A stretch of 8,255 nt of DNA, from contig JAMCVR010000212.1 in NCBI GenBank assembly GCA_023475455.1, positions 1-8,255 on the forward strand, read 5' to 3'. Every line of letters begins with the position of its first letter. The first letter of the stretch is position 1. This document shows, one piece after another, positions 1 through 5,088 of the stretch. This DNA comes from Thermoplasmatota archaeon (lineage in GTDB: Bacteria > Pseudomonadota > Gammaproteobacteria > Burkholderiales > Thiobacillaceae). The position numbers and the translations under genes are program-made. The notes beneath the pieces are model-generated. The model was given only the letters and a program-made list of their open reading frames with translations, was not told where the DNA came from and did no database searches.

Positions 1-269
1 ACCACCACGACGCGCTCGCGCGTGCCGACGGACGCGCCGCCGACCACCTGCACCAGGCTGGACGAGCCGCCGCGGGTGACGCCGAAGCGTTTCGCGACCC
101 AGGCGGTGGCGGCGATCAGCAGCAGCACGGCCACCAGGCCGATGAACACCTGCAGCAGGCTGCCGGCGGCGGAGACGGCAGGGGCAGACGCGGCATCGGG
201 CGCATCGGCCGCGAAAGCTGCTGCCGGCAGGCTCAGCAAAGTCCAAGCGGCAAGAAGGAAAGGTTTCAT
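1..269 (-). CDS. fliO: FliO, flagellar export-gate assembly protein, N-terminal part
   Basis: The first 89 codons are present; the 3' end lies beyond the left edge. FliO is a membrane protein that helps assemble the FliP pore of the export gate. Residues 1-20 form a signal-peptide-like stretch (MKPFLLAAWTLLSLPAAAFA, probable cut after AFA or ADA). A short Ala/Pro linker follows, then a transmembrane helix about 38-58 (LLQVFIGLVAVLLLIAATAWV). The cytoplasmic FliO domain begins KRFGVTRGG and shows the family's RERVVVV segment (84-89 and on). The ATG is supported by GTGAGGGA six bases upstream; that sequence is supplied by the repeat element. Its position after fliN is standard. Confidence 0.9.
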   Translation of the reverse strand, partial: MKPFLLAAWTLLSLPAAAFAADAPDAASAPAVSAAGSLLQVFIGLVAVLLLIAATAWVAKRFGVTRGGSSSLVQVVGGASVGTRERVVV

Positions 270-439
270 CCTAAATCCCTCACCACAGAGACACAGAGGC
301 ACAGAGACAGACAAGAAATCAATAGCTTATCCGCACTTGCCCGCTCGCCCGATAGGTGACGGGGCATCGCGATACAAGTCTTTGTTTTTTCCTCTGTGTC
401 TCTGTGCCTCTGTGGTTCAAATGCGGTTTTCAGGTTCAT
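266..439 (-). CDS. Short ORF (57 codons) inside the fliN/fliO repeat element
   Basis: The ORF begins MNLKTAFEPQRHRDTEE and ends SVVRDLG. Its ATG overlaps the fliN stop (ATGA), and its own TGA overlaps the fliO ATG (ATGA), so it bridges the two genes with 4-nt overlaps on both sides. The sequence is mostly the translation of CACAGAG-type repeat arms (QRHRDTEE, and LCLCVSVV from the opposite arm), so a folded functional protein is unlikely. The exact phase at both ends and the matching arrangement at fliJ/fliK suggest that it keeps ribosomes moving along the mRNA. I recognise no domain and translation is unproven. Confidence 0.4.
   Translation of the reverse strand: MNLKTAFEPQRHRDTEEKTKTCIAMPRHLSGERASADKLLISCLSLCLCVSVVRDLG
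276..283 (-). promoter_or_regulatory. fliO ribosome binding site supplied by the repeat element
   Basis: The minus strand reads GTGAGGGA, then six bases (TTTAGG), then the fliO ATG. The sequence lies inside the conserved 14-bp end shared with the fliJ/fliK element, so the repeat provides the translation signal of fliO. Confidence 0.65.
282..416. repeat. Long inverted repeat inside the fliN/fliO element
   Basis: The arms at about 282-307 (ACCACAGAGACACAGAGGCA...) and 391-416 are reverse complements with two substitutions over about 25 bp, enclosing a loop of about 83 bases. Each arm is itself made of short CACAGA(G/C) units. The mRNA could fold into a long stem just before the fliO ribosome binding site. 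No U-tract follows in either direction, so it does not look like an intrinsic terminator. Confidence 0.8.
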
Positions 440-834
440 TTGTTGAGTTTCCGGATCCGCTCGGCGGGGGTGATGATGTCGGTCAGGCGCACGCCGAACT
501 TGTCGTTCACCACCACCACTTCGCCCTGGGCGATGAGGCAGCCGTTGACCAGCACGTCCATCGGCTCGCCCGCCAGGCCATCGAGCTCGACCACCGATCC
601 CTGCGCCAGTTGCAGCAGGTTCTTGATCGAAATCTTGGTGCGCCCCAGTTCCACCGTCATCAGCACCGGGATGTCGAGGATGAAATCGATATCCTTGGCC
701 AGGCCGCCGGATGCCGCGGTTCCGGACAGTTCCTGGAATTGAGCAGGGCTCGCCGTGACGGCAGGGGTCGCCTGTTCGGCCATGGCGGCCGCCCAGTCGT
801 CTTCGGCGATGGTTTGGGTGCTGTCTTCAGACAT
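436..834 (-). CDS. fliN: FliN, flagellar motor switch protein
   Basis: The protein has 132 residues, as expected for the short FliN type. It makes the base of the C-ring and the docking site for FliH. An N-terminal acidic/aromatic motif (AEDDWAAAMAEQ, 10-21) is followed by a variable linker. The SpoA domain spans about 52-124, with LDIPVLMTVELGRTKISI (53-70) and GEVVVVNDKFGVRLTDI (104-120). It ends RIRKLNK. Its TGA is formed by the first bases of the neighbouring repeat element (ATGA), so the stop overlaps the ATG of the short ORF within that element by 4 nt. No damage is visible; the gene is complete. Confidence 0.97.
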   Translation of the reverse strand: MSEDSTQTIAEDDWAAAMAEQATPAVTASPAQFQELSGTAASGGLAKDIDFILDIPVLMTVELGRTKISIKNLLQLAQGSVVELDGLAGEPMDVLVNGCLIAQGEVVVVNDKFGVRLTDIITPAERIRKLNK

Positions 835-1831
835 GTTGGTCTCCTGTTTGCGTGTCGCTCGTGCTGGTTGACAGCAGTTTCTCGACGCGCAGGGTGTATT
901 GGCCGTTGAATTTTCCGTAGGCGCATTCCATCACCGGAACGCCGTCCACCTTGGCCTCGATGGTTTTCGGGATGTCGAGCGGAATGATGTCGCCCACCTT
1001 CATGTCGACGATGTCGCGCAGGCTGATCGCGGCCGTGCCCAGATCGGCGACGATCTCGACTTCAGCCAGCTGGATCTGCTGCCGCATCATGCGGATCCAG
1101 CGCTTGTCGACTTCCAGGTTTTCCGCCTGCAGGCTGCTGGTCAGCAGATCCTTGATCGGCTCGATCATCGAATAGGGCATGCAGAAATGCATTTCGCCGC
1201 TGATCTGGCCGAGCTCGATGGCGAAGGTGACCGCGACCACCACTTCGTTGGGGGTGGCGATGTTGGCGAACTGGGTGTTCATTTCCGAGCGGATGAACTC
1301 GAATTCGATCGGATAGACCGGTTCCCAGGATTTCGAGTAGGCCTCGAACACGATGTTGAGGACGCGCTGGATGATGCGGTGTTCGGTCTGGGTGAAGTCG
1401 CGCCCTTCGACGCGCGTATGGAAGCGCCCGTCGCCGCCGAACAGGTTGTCGACCATGAGGAAGACCAGGTCGGGGTTGAAGATCATCAGCGCGGTGCCGC
1501 GCAGCGGCTTGAACTGCACCAGGTTCAGGTTGGTGGGCACCACCAGGTTGCGGATGAACTCGCTGTATTTCGACACCCGCACCGGGCCGACCGAGATTTC
1601 CACCCCGCGCCGCAGGAAGTTGTAGAGACCGATCCGCAGCAGACGCGCAAAACGCTCGTTGATGATCTCGAGCGTCGGCATGCGGCCGCGCACGATACGT
1701 TCCTGCGTGGCCAGGTTGTAGGAACGTACTTCCGAGGGGTCGTTCGATTCGGCCGGCGCCTCGTCGACTTCGCCGGTCACGCCCTTCAGCAGCGCGTCGA
1801 CTTCATCCTGCGAGAGAAAATTGTCGGCCAT
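827..1831 (-). CDS. fliM: FliM, flagellar motor switch protein
   Basis: The protein has 334 residues, the typical length. FliM forms the C-ring wall between FliG and FliN and receives the chemotaxis signal. The N-terminal CheY-P binding peptide LSQDEVDALL is at 6-15. The middle domain (about 45-230) carries the FliG-contacting GGDG loop at 132-135. The C-terminal SpoA domain (about 255-320) matches FliN. An intact CheY peptide implies a chemotaxis-controlled motor. There is no clear Shine-Dalgarno before the ATG, which lies six bases after the fliL stop, so reinitiation is likely. Its TGA overlaps the fliN start by 8 nt. Confidence 0.97.
   Translation of the reverse strand: MADNFLSQDEVDALLKGVTGEVDEAPAESNDPSEVRSYNLATQERIVRGRMPTLEIINERFARLLRIGLYNFLRRGVEISVGPVRVSKYSEFIRNLVVPTNLNLVQFKPLRGTALMIFNPDLVFLMVDNLFGGDGRFHTRVEGRDFTQTEHRIIQRVLNIVFEAYSKSWEPVYPIEFEFIRSEMNTQFANIATPNEVVVAVTFAIELGQISGEMHFCMPYSMIEPIKDLLTSSLQAENLEVDKRWIRMMRQQIQLAEVEIVADLGTAAISLRDIVDMKVGDIIPLDIPKTIEAKVDGVPVMECAYGKFNGQYTLRVEKLLSTSTSDTQTGDQHV
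841..845 (-). promoter_or_regulatory. fliN ribosome binding site
   Basis: The minus strand reads AGGAG six bases before the fliN ATG, inside the last codons of fliM. It fixes the fliN start and suggests fliN is translated strongly, consistent with the several FliN copies per FliM in the C-ring. Confidence 0.75.
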
Positions 1832-1837
1832 AAACGT

Positions 1838-2332
1838 TTACTGGATCACGAATGAGGTGAACAGGACGTCGTCGACCTGCTGGGGTTGACCCTGGGGATA
1901 AAACGGCTGCCTGATCTGCTCCCGGATTTCCTGCGCGAGTTTTTCCTTGTCCTCCGCGGTGGCCAGCTCCTCGGCATGCTTGCTGGAAAGGAGCGTCAGA
2001 AGGCGGCTGCGGACGCGCGGCATGTGCAGCTTGATGGCGTCCACCTGGACCGGGTCGGCCACCTGCAGCGTGATGTCGATCTGCAGATACTGCTCGCCGT
2101 CCTGAAGATTGACGGTGAAGGTTTCGAACGGCAGGAAAACCGGCGCCTTCGCCGGTTCGGCCTTCGCTTCCTTGTGGGCGTCGCCGCCCCGGGTGAAATA
2201 CCAGGCGGCCGCGCCGCCGCCCAGCAGGACCACGAGCGTGCCGAGGATGACGAACAGTTTTTTCTTCGACTTCCCGGCGGGAGCGGCTTCCGCAGCCTCG
2301 TCAATTTCGACAGGTTCGGCAGGTTTGGCCAT
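1838..2332 (-). CDS. fliL: FliL, flagellar basal-body-associated membrane protein
   Basis: The protein has 164 residues, the normal FliL size. FliL is a single-pass inner-membrane protein that surrounds the stator units and supports torque. It has an acidic/alanine-rich cytoplasmic tail (1-20), a positively charged KSKKK stop signal (21-25) and a transmembrane segment about 26-46 (LFVILGTLVVLLGGG). The periplasmic stomatin-like domain follows, with FETFTVNLQDGEQYLQIDITLQV (69-91), RLLTLLSSKHAEELAT (110-125) and the ending VDDVLFTSFVIQ. It has its own strong ribosome binding site. Only six bases separate its TAA from the fliM ATG, so fliM is probably coupled to it. No anomalies are visible. 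Confidence 0.95.
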   Translation of the reverse strand: MAKPAEPVEIDEAAEAAPAGKSKKKLFVILGTLVVLLGGGAAAWYFTRGGDAHKEAKAEPAKAPVFLPFETFTVNLQDGEQYLQIDITLQVADPVQVDAIKLHMPRVRSRLLTLLSSKHAEELATAEDKEKLAQEIREQIRQPFYPQGQPQQVDDVLFTSFVIQ

Positions 2333-2462
2333 CGATGCGGTTCCTCTACAGGGAAAGTGTTGTGCGGATGCTCGTCATTATTGAAAGAAACACGCGCCTT
2401 CGATGCCGCAAACAGAGGGGGAAAAGGGACGCATCTCTTGCAAAGCAGGGGGACGGACCGCG
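2333..2462 (-). other. fliK-fliL intergenic region (130 bp)
   Basis: This is the only sizeable gene boundary in the window without a repeat element. In the direction of transcription I see no stem with a U-tract that would make an intrinsic terminator after fliK. I also see no convincing sigma-54 (GG-N10-GC) or sigma-28 site. An AT-richer patch near 2376-2395 contains AATAAT, which could be a weak -10 element, but no good -35 pairs with it. The last 20 bases carry the fliL ribosome binding site. Confidence 0.4.
2341..2347 (-). promoter_or_regulatory. fliL ribosome binding site
   Basis: The minus strand reads AGAGGAA eight bases before the fliL ATG, a strong Shine-Dalgarno. It supports the chosen start and shows fliL can be initiated independently across the long gap after fliK. 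Confidence 0.7.
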
Positions 2463-3611
2463 TCAGGCGAAGGTGTCGATCAGGCCCCGTCCGGATCGCT
2501 GGACAGGCGCATGAACGGTCTGCGGACCGGCCGCGACAGCCTCGTCAGCGCCGGGGAACGGCGTTGCGGCCCGCTGCGCCTGGCGGCCCGACGCGTCGTT
2601 CTGCTGCGGCGTATCCGCGCTCACCGTCGCCTGCCCCAGCTGGATGCCCGCCTCGTTCATCATTTCCCGCAGCCTGGGGAAGGCGGCTTCCAGCGCCTGG
2701 CGGACTTCGGGCTGGGCCGAGAAAAAACTGGCCGTGGCCTGCTCGTTCGACACGTTCAACACGACCTGCAGCGGGCCCAGATGGGGCGGATTGAGCGTGA
2801 GCGTGGCCGATTGCTGGGTGTTTGACGCCATCCACACGATTTTTTCGCCCAGCGCCTGGCCCCAGGCTGTGGTGCCCAGGATGGGCGTCAGTCGGGGCGG
2901 CGCAATCTCGCCCGGCGTGGACAGGGTGTCGAGCGGCGCATGCGTGGCCGGGCGCATGGCGGGATTGCTCATGAGATCCGACAGAAACTCCCCGGTTTTC
3001 TGCACCTCGGCCTGCCGCGCGGTTGCCAGCTGGCTCGTGAACGCGGCGGCTGTCGAGGTCGGCTGTATGGCGGACTCGCCGGACAGGGCCGGGTCGATTT
3101 TCTGGCGGCCGCGGCCGCTGTCGGCGAATGGCCCGGCTTGCGCCGCCAGCGGTGCGCGGCCTTTGGGGGCACTCTGGAAGGGCAGCGTGGTGGCGGCCAA
3201 GGTGGACGCGGGGGCTCCTTCTGCGGCGACACGGTCTGTTCCGGCCGCTTCCGGCTTCAGCTGACCCGTGGGGATCACCAGTCCCTGCAGGGCCTCGGGC
3301 ACCGGGGCGGCATCCTTCGCCTGGGCCGCACCCTGCGGATCGCGTGCGGATTCGCCGCTCTCCGTGGCGCGCGCGGTGGAGGCCGCGCCGGCTTCTGCCG
3401 TGCCGCCGGTCTGGTTTTCGGTGTCCTGTCCGGCTTCGGTTCCGGTTTCGGTGTCCTGTCTGGTTTCGTCGCTTTTGCGGCTCTGCGCGATTTCATTCGA
3501 CAGCACCTGGCTGAACGGGACCTCCGGCGCGGTGGAATCCGCCTGCTTGCCGGCCTGGGGCGGGGCCTGAACGGCATTGCCCGGATTGAGATTCACGGGA
3601 ATTGCGTTCAC
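2463..3611 (-). CDS. fliK: FliK, flagellar hook-length control protein
   Basis: The protein has 382 residues and begins with GTG (MNAIPVNLNPGN). FliK is a secreted ruler that measures the hook and switches export specificity through FlhB. Residues 1 to about 245 are low complexity and rich in A, P, T, E and Q, including a QDTE repeat near 50-70, as expected for the disordered ruler part. The conserved C-terminal Flg_hook domain spans about 250-335, with GEKIVWMASN (255-264) and LTLNPPHLGPLQVVL (271-285), followed by the usual Q-rich tail. The GTG is chosen because a good Shine-Dalgarno (TGAGGAA, minus strand, 3618-3624) lies six bases upstream; that sequence is part of a repeat element. The start overlaps the stop of the short ORF in the element. 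A 130-bp gap separates it from fliL. Confidence 0.93.
   Translation of the reverse strand: MNAIPVNLNPGNAVQAPPQAGKQADSTAPEVPFSQVLSNEIAQSRKSDETRQDTETGTEAGQDTENQTGGTAEAGAASTARATESGESARDPQGAAQAKDAAPVPEALQGLVIPTGQLKPEAAGTDRVAAEGAPASTLAATTLPFQSAPKGRAPLAAQAGPFADSGRGRQKIDPALSGESAIQPTSTAAAFTSQLATARQAEVQKTGEFLSDLMSNPAMRPATHAPLDTLSTPGEIAPPRLTPILGTTAWGQALGEKIVWMASNTQQSATLTLNPPHLGPLQVVLNVSNEQATASFFSAQPEVRQALEAAFPRLREMMNEAGIQLGQATVSADTPQQNDASGRQAQRAATPFPGADEAVAAGPQTVHAPVQRSGRGLIDTFA
3421..3467 (-). repeat. Imperfect 30-bp-period repeat in fliK
   Basis: 3421-3437 and 3451-3467 are 17-bp units differing at two positions, 30 bp apart. They encode the QDTE-containing repeat of the FliK disordered region (ETRQDTETGTEAGQDTE). 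The second unit recurs exactly at 3692-3708, across the 3' end of fliJ. Confidence 0.6.
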
Positions 3612-3685
3612 GCTAAATTCCTCACCGCAGGGATATGTCCCTGCGGGACATGTCTCTGTGGTTCAAATGCGGTTTTCAGGTTCAT
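3608..3685 (-). CDS. Short ORF (25 codons) inside the fliJ/fliK repeat element
   Basis: The ORF reads MNLKTAFEPQRHV and ends AVRNLA. Its TGA overlaps the GTG start of fliK (GTGA). It lies wholly within the repeat element at this boundary. The start codon coincides exactly with the point where sequence identity to the second element begins. A weak AGGA lies 9 nt upstream of its ATG. It shares its first 12 residues and its VR-x-L ending with the ORF in the fliN/fliO element. I recognise no domain. It may act as a leader that carries ribosomes from fliJ to fliK rather than as a functional peptide. Translation is unproven. Confidence 0.35.
   Translation of the reverse strand: MNLKTAFEPQRHVPQGHIPAVRNLA
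3618..3624 (-). promoter_or_regulatory. fliK ribosome binding site supplied by the repeat element
   Basis: The minus strand reads TGAGGAA, then six bases (TTTAGC), then the fliK GTG. The spacing and sequence equal those at fliO, and the site belongs to the shared end of the element. It decides for the GTG start. Confidence 0.65.
3626..3645. repeat. Perfect 8-bp hairpin next to the fliK ribosome binding site
   Basis: CGCAGGGA (3626-3633) and TCCCTGCG (3638-3645) are exact reverse complements around a 4-base loop. In the mRNA the stem ends one or two bases before the GUGAGGAA Shine-Dalgarno of fliK. There is no U-tract, so it is more likely an mRNA structural element than a terminator. Confidence 0.75.
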
Positions 3686-3706
3686 GGTGGTGTGTCCTGT
3701 CTGGTT

Positions 3707-4156
3707 TCAGGAAGGGGTGCGTTTGTAGAGCGCGCGCCGGGCGGCGTGTTCGTCGTTCTGCTTCTGGTCCAGCCACAGCTCGCGGCGCGCGGTTTCCTTG
3801 CCGGCGCGGTCGGCCAGCGTGACGAAGGACATTTTCTTCTGCTCGCAGGCCTGCCAGGCGGCGCGCGCCTGGGCAATCCGCCGCTTGACGTCGGCGACGA
3901 CTTTCTGCTGGCCGGCGATGGCGTGCTCGAGCTTGTGCATGAAGACCTGGAAGTTGTTGAAGTGCGTGGTGCTGATGCCGCTGGTCAGACTGGTCTGGCA
4001 GCGCGCGGCATAGTCGTCGCGATACTGCATCAGCAGTTCGAGCTTCTGTTCCGCCTCCTCGCCGGCGCGCAACGCGGCGCCCAACAGCTTGGCAGCCTCG
4101 TCGGTTTCCTTGTTCGCGAGCTCGATCAGGGTATGAAGTGCGGAGGGGGTCGCCAT
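3707..4156 (-). CDS. fliJ: FliJ, export-apparatus coiled-coil stalk (intact copy)
   Basis: The protein has 149 residues, typical of FliJ. FliJ is the small two-helix coiled-coil protein that sits in the FliI hexamer like the gamma stalk of F1, promotes hexamer formation and contacts FlhA. It is almost entirely helical and charged: helix 1 about 5-55, a short break near [13 protein letters not shown] (54-66), and helix 2 about 67-145 with repeated K/R/E/Q. Codons 1-77 lie in copy A of the tandem duplication. Codons 78-149 (HAIAGQQKVVADV onward) occur only here, so this is the complete gene. The ATG has no strong Shine-Dalgarno and lies 26 nt after the stop of the chimeric ORF, so it may depend on reinitiation. 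Its last codons and TGA share a 17-bp match with fliK. A repeat element follows 21 nt after the stop. Confidence 0.93.
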   Translation of the reverse strand: MATPSALHTLIELANKETDEAAKLLGAALRAGEEAEQKLELLMQYRDDYAARCQTSLTSGISTTHFNNFQVFMHKLEHAIAGQQKVVADVKRRIAQARAAWQACEQKKMSFVTLADRAGKETARRELWLDQKQNDEHAARRALYKRTPS

Positions 4157-4858
4157 TGAGTGTGTCTATCGTCCGGTGATGATTAATTGAACAGGGCTTC
4201 GAGCTCGGTCAGGCTTTCACGGGCATTCGAGCGTTCGGAAATGTTCTGCTGGAGAAAGGCCTCGAAGGCGGTCTGCAGGCGGATGGCTTCGTCCAGCAGC
4301 GGGTCGGTGCCGGCGGCATAGGCGCCGACGTTGATGAGGTCGCGGCTGCGCTCGTAGCGCGAATAGAGCTTCTTCAGGCGCCGCGCGAGCTGCTGGTGTT
4401 CCGGCGTGGTGATGTTCTGCATCACGCGGCTGATCGACTGTTCGATGTTGATGGCGGGGTAGTGCCCGCTCTCGGCCAGCGCGCGATCCAGCACGATGTG
4501 GCCGTCGAGAATGGCGCGCGCGGCATCGGCAATCGGGTCCTGCTGGTCGTCGCCCTCGGTGAGCACGGTGTAGAAGGCGGTGATCGAGCCGCCGCCCGGC
4601 TTGCCGTTGCCGGTGCGCTCGACCAGCGCCGGCAGCTTGGCGAACACCGAAGGCGGATAGCCCTTGGTGGCCGGCGGCTCGCCGATCGCCAGCGCGATTT
4701 CGCGCTGCGCCATCGCATAGCGGGTGAGCGAATCCATGATCAGCAGCGCGTTTTTGCCCTGGTCGCGAAAATGCTCGGCGATCGAGGTGGCATACGCCGC
4801 GCCCTGCATCCGCATCAGCGGCGGCGTGTCGGCCGGCGCCGCCACCACGACGGCGCGC
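3927..4858. repeat. Tandem duplication, copy A (932 bp)
   Basis: This is a direct repeat of 4859-5790. In operon sense it holds the 3' half of fliI (here the tail of the chimera), the 26-bp spacer and the first 77 codons of fliJ (here the intact fliJ). Every stretch I compared with copy B was identical, and the encoded residues match throughout. The start offsets of all repeated landmarks differ by exactly 932. A 2-bp ambiguity (GC) at the junction means the copy could equally be placed at 3925-4856. Confidence 0.93.
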
Positions 4859-5088
4859 TCGAGCTTGTGCATGAAGACCTGGAAGTTGTTGAAGTGCGTG
4901 GTGCTGATGCCGCTGGTCAGACTGGTCTGGCAGCGCGCGGCATAGTCGTCGCGATACTGCATCAGCAGTTCGAGCTTCTGTTCCGCCTCCTCGCCGGCGC
5001 GCAACGCGGCGCCCAACAGCTTGGCAGCCTCGTCGGTTTCCTTGTTCGCGAGCTCGATCAGGGTATGAAGTGCGGAGGGGGTCGCCAT
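4183..5088 (-). CDS. Chimeric ORF: FliJ N-terminus fused in frame to the FliI C-terminal half
   Basis: This 301-codon ORF was created at the junction of a tandem duplication. Residues 1-77 are identical to FliJ 1-77 ([10 protein letters not shown] to VFMHKLE), and residues 78-301 are identical to FliI 243-466 (from [13 protein letters not shown]). The switch falls at about 4857-4858 and happens to be in frame. The product keeps FliI Walker B (D119 here), DSLTRYA, the probable arginine finger (R221 here) and the C-terminal domain. It lacks the FliI N-terminal domain, Walker A and the catalytic glutamate, so it cannot be an ATPase alone. It has the same upstream 26-nt gap as fliJ, which follows fliI in the ancestral layout, so it is likely translated. 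It could be inert, could interfere with the FliI hexamer, or could be unstable. It lies between intact fliI and intact fliJ. An assembly error that created the duplication would also create this ORF. Confidence 0.85.
   Translation of the reverse strand: MATPSALHTLIELANKETDEAAKLLGAALRAGEEAEQKLELLMQYRDDYAARCQTSLTSGISTTHFNNFQVFMHKLERAVVVAAPADTPPLMRMQGAAYATSIAEHFRDQGKNALLIMDSLTRYAMAQREIALAIGEPPATKGYPPSVFAKLPALVERTGNGKPGGGSITAFYTVLTEGDDQQDPIADAARAILDGHIVLDRALAESGHYPAINIEQSISRVMQNITTPEHQQLARRLKKLYSRYERSRDLINVGAYAAGTDPLLDEAIRLQTAFEAFLQQNISERSNARESLTELEALFN

Larger units (their letters stand above)
271..439 (-). repeat. Dispersed palindromic repeat element, fliN/fliO copy (169 bp)
   Basis: In operon direction the element begins ATGAACCTGAAAACCGCA and ends GGTGAGGGATTTAG. 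Its first 32 bp (408-439) are identical to 3654-3685, and its last 14 bp (271-284) match 3613-3626 with one difference. It fills nearly the whole gap between fliN and fliO. The interior consists of CACAGAG-rich arms around a unique core of about 80 bp. It is noticeably richer in A and T than the flanking genes. The two locations and sharp edges suggest a small MITE-like or REP-like element. No transposase is nearby. Confidence 0.75.
3613..3685 (-). repeat. Dispersed palindromic repeat element, fliJ/fliK copy (73 bp)
   Basis: This copy has the same two ends as the fliN/fliO element: a 32-bp identity at 3654-3685 and 13 of 14 bp at 3613-3626. The long CACAGAG arms and central core are missing and are replaced by a short GC-rich hairpin. 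It could be a deletion derivative or a distinct subfamily. It lies 21 bp after the fliJ stop and runs to the base before the fliK GTG minus one. Confidence 0.7.

Noticed and set aside
282..416. Intrinsic terminator between fliN and fliO
   Set aside because: The stem is long but the loop is about 83 bases and no T-tract follows on either strand. fliO is expected to be cotranscribed.
271..439. CRISPR-like array because of repeated CACAGAG units
   Set aside because: The units are 7-9 bp, contiguous and arranged as inverted arms, with no regular spacers and no cas genes.
356..742. Plus-strand ORF starting in the repeat (CFFLCVSVPLWFK)
   Set aside because: The start is the translation of the CACAGAG arm in the opposite sense and the rest is antisense to fliN. 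It is a typical false gene call at such repeats.
22..909. Plus-strand frame of 295 codons across fliO, the repeat element and fliN
   Set aside because: It runs antisense through two clear flagellar genes and the repeat. Its translation shows only repeat-derived and shadow sequence.
2333..2462. Sigma-54 promoter upstream of fliL (TTTGC near 2442)
   Set aside because: There is no GG at the required 10-base spacing upstream of the GC, so the -24/-12 pattern fails.
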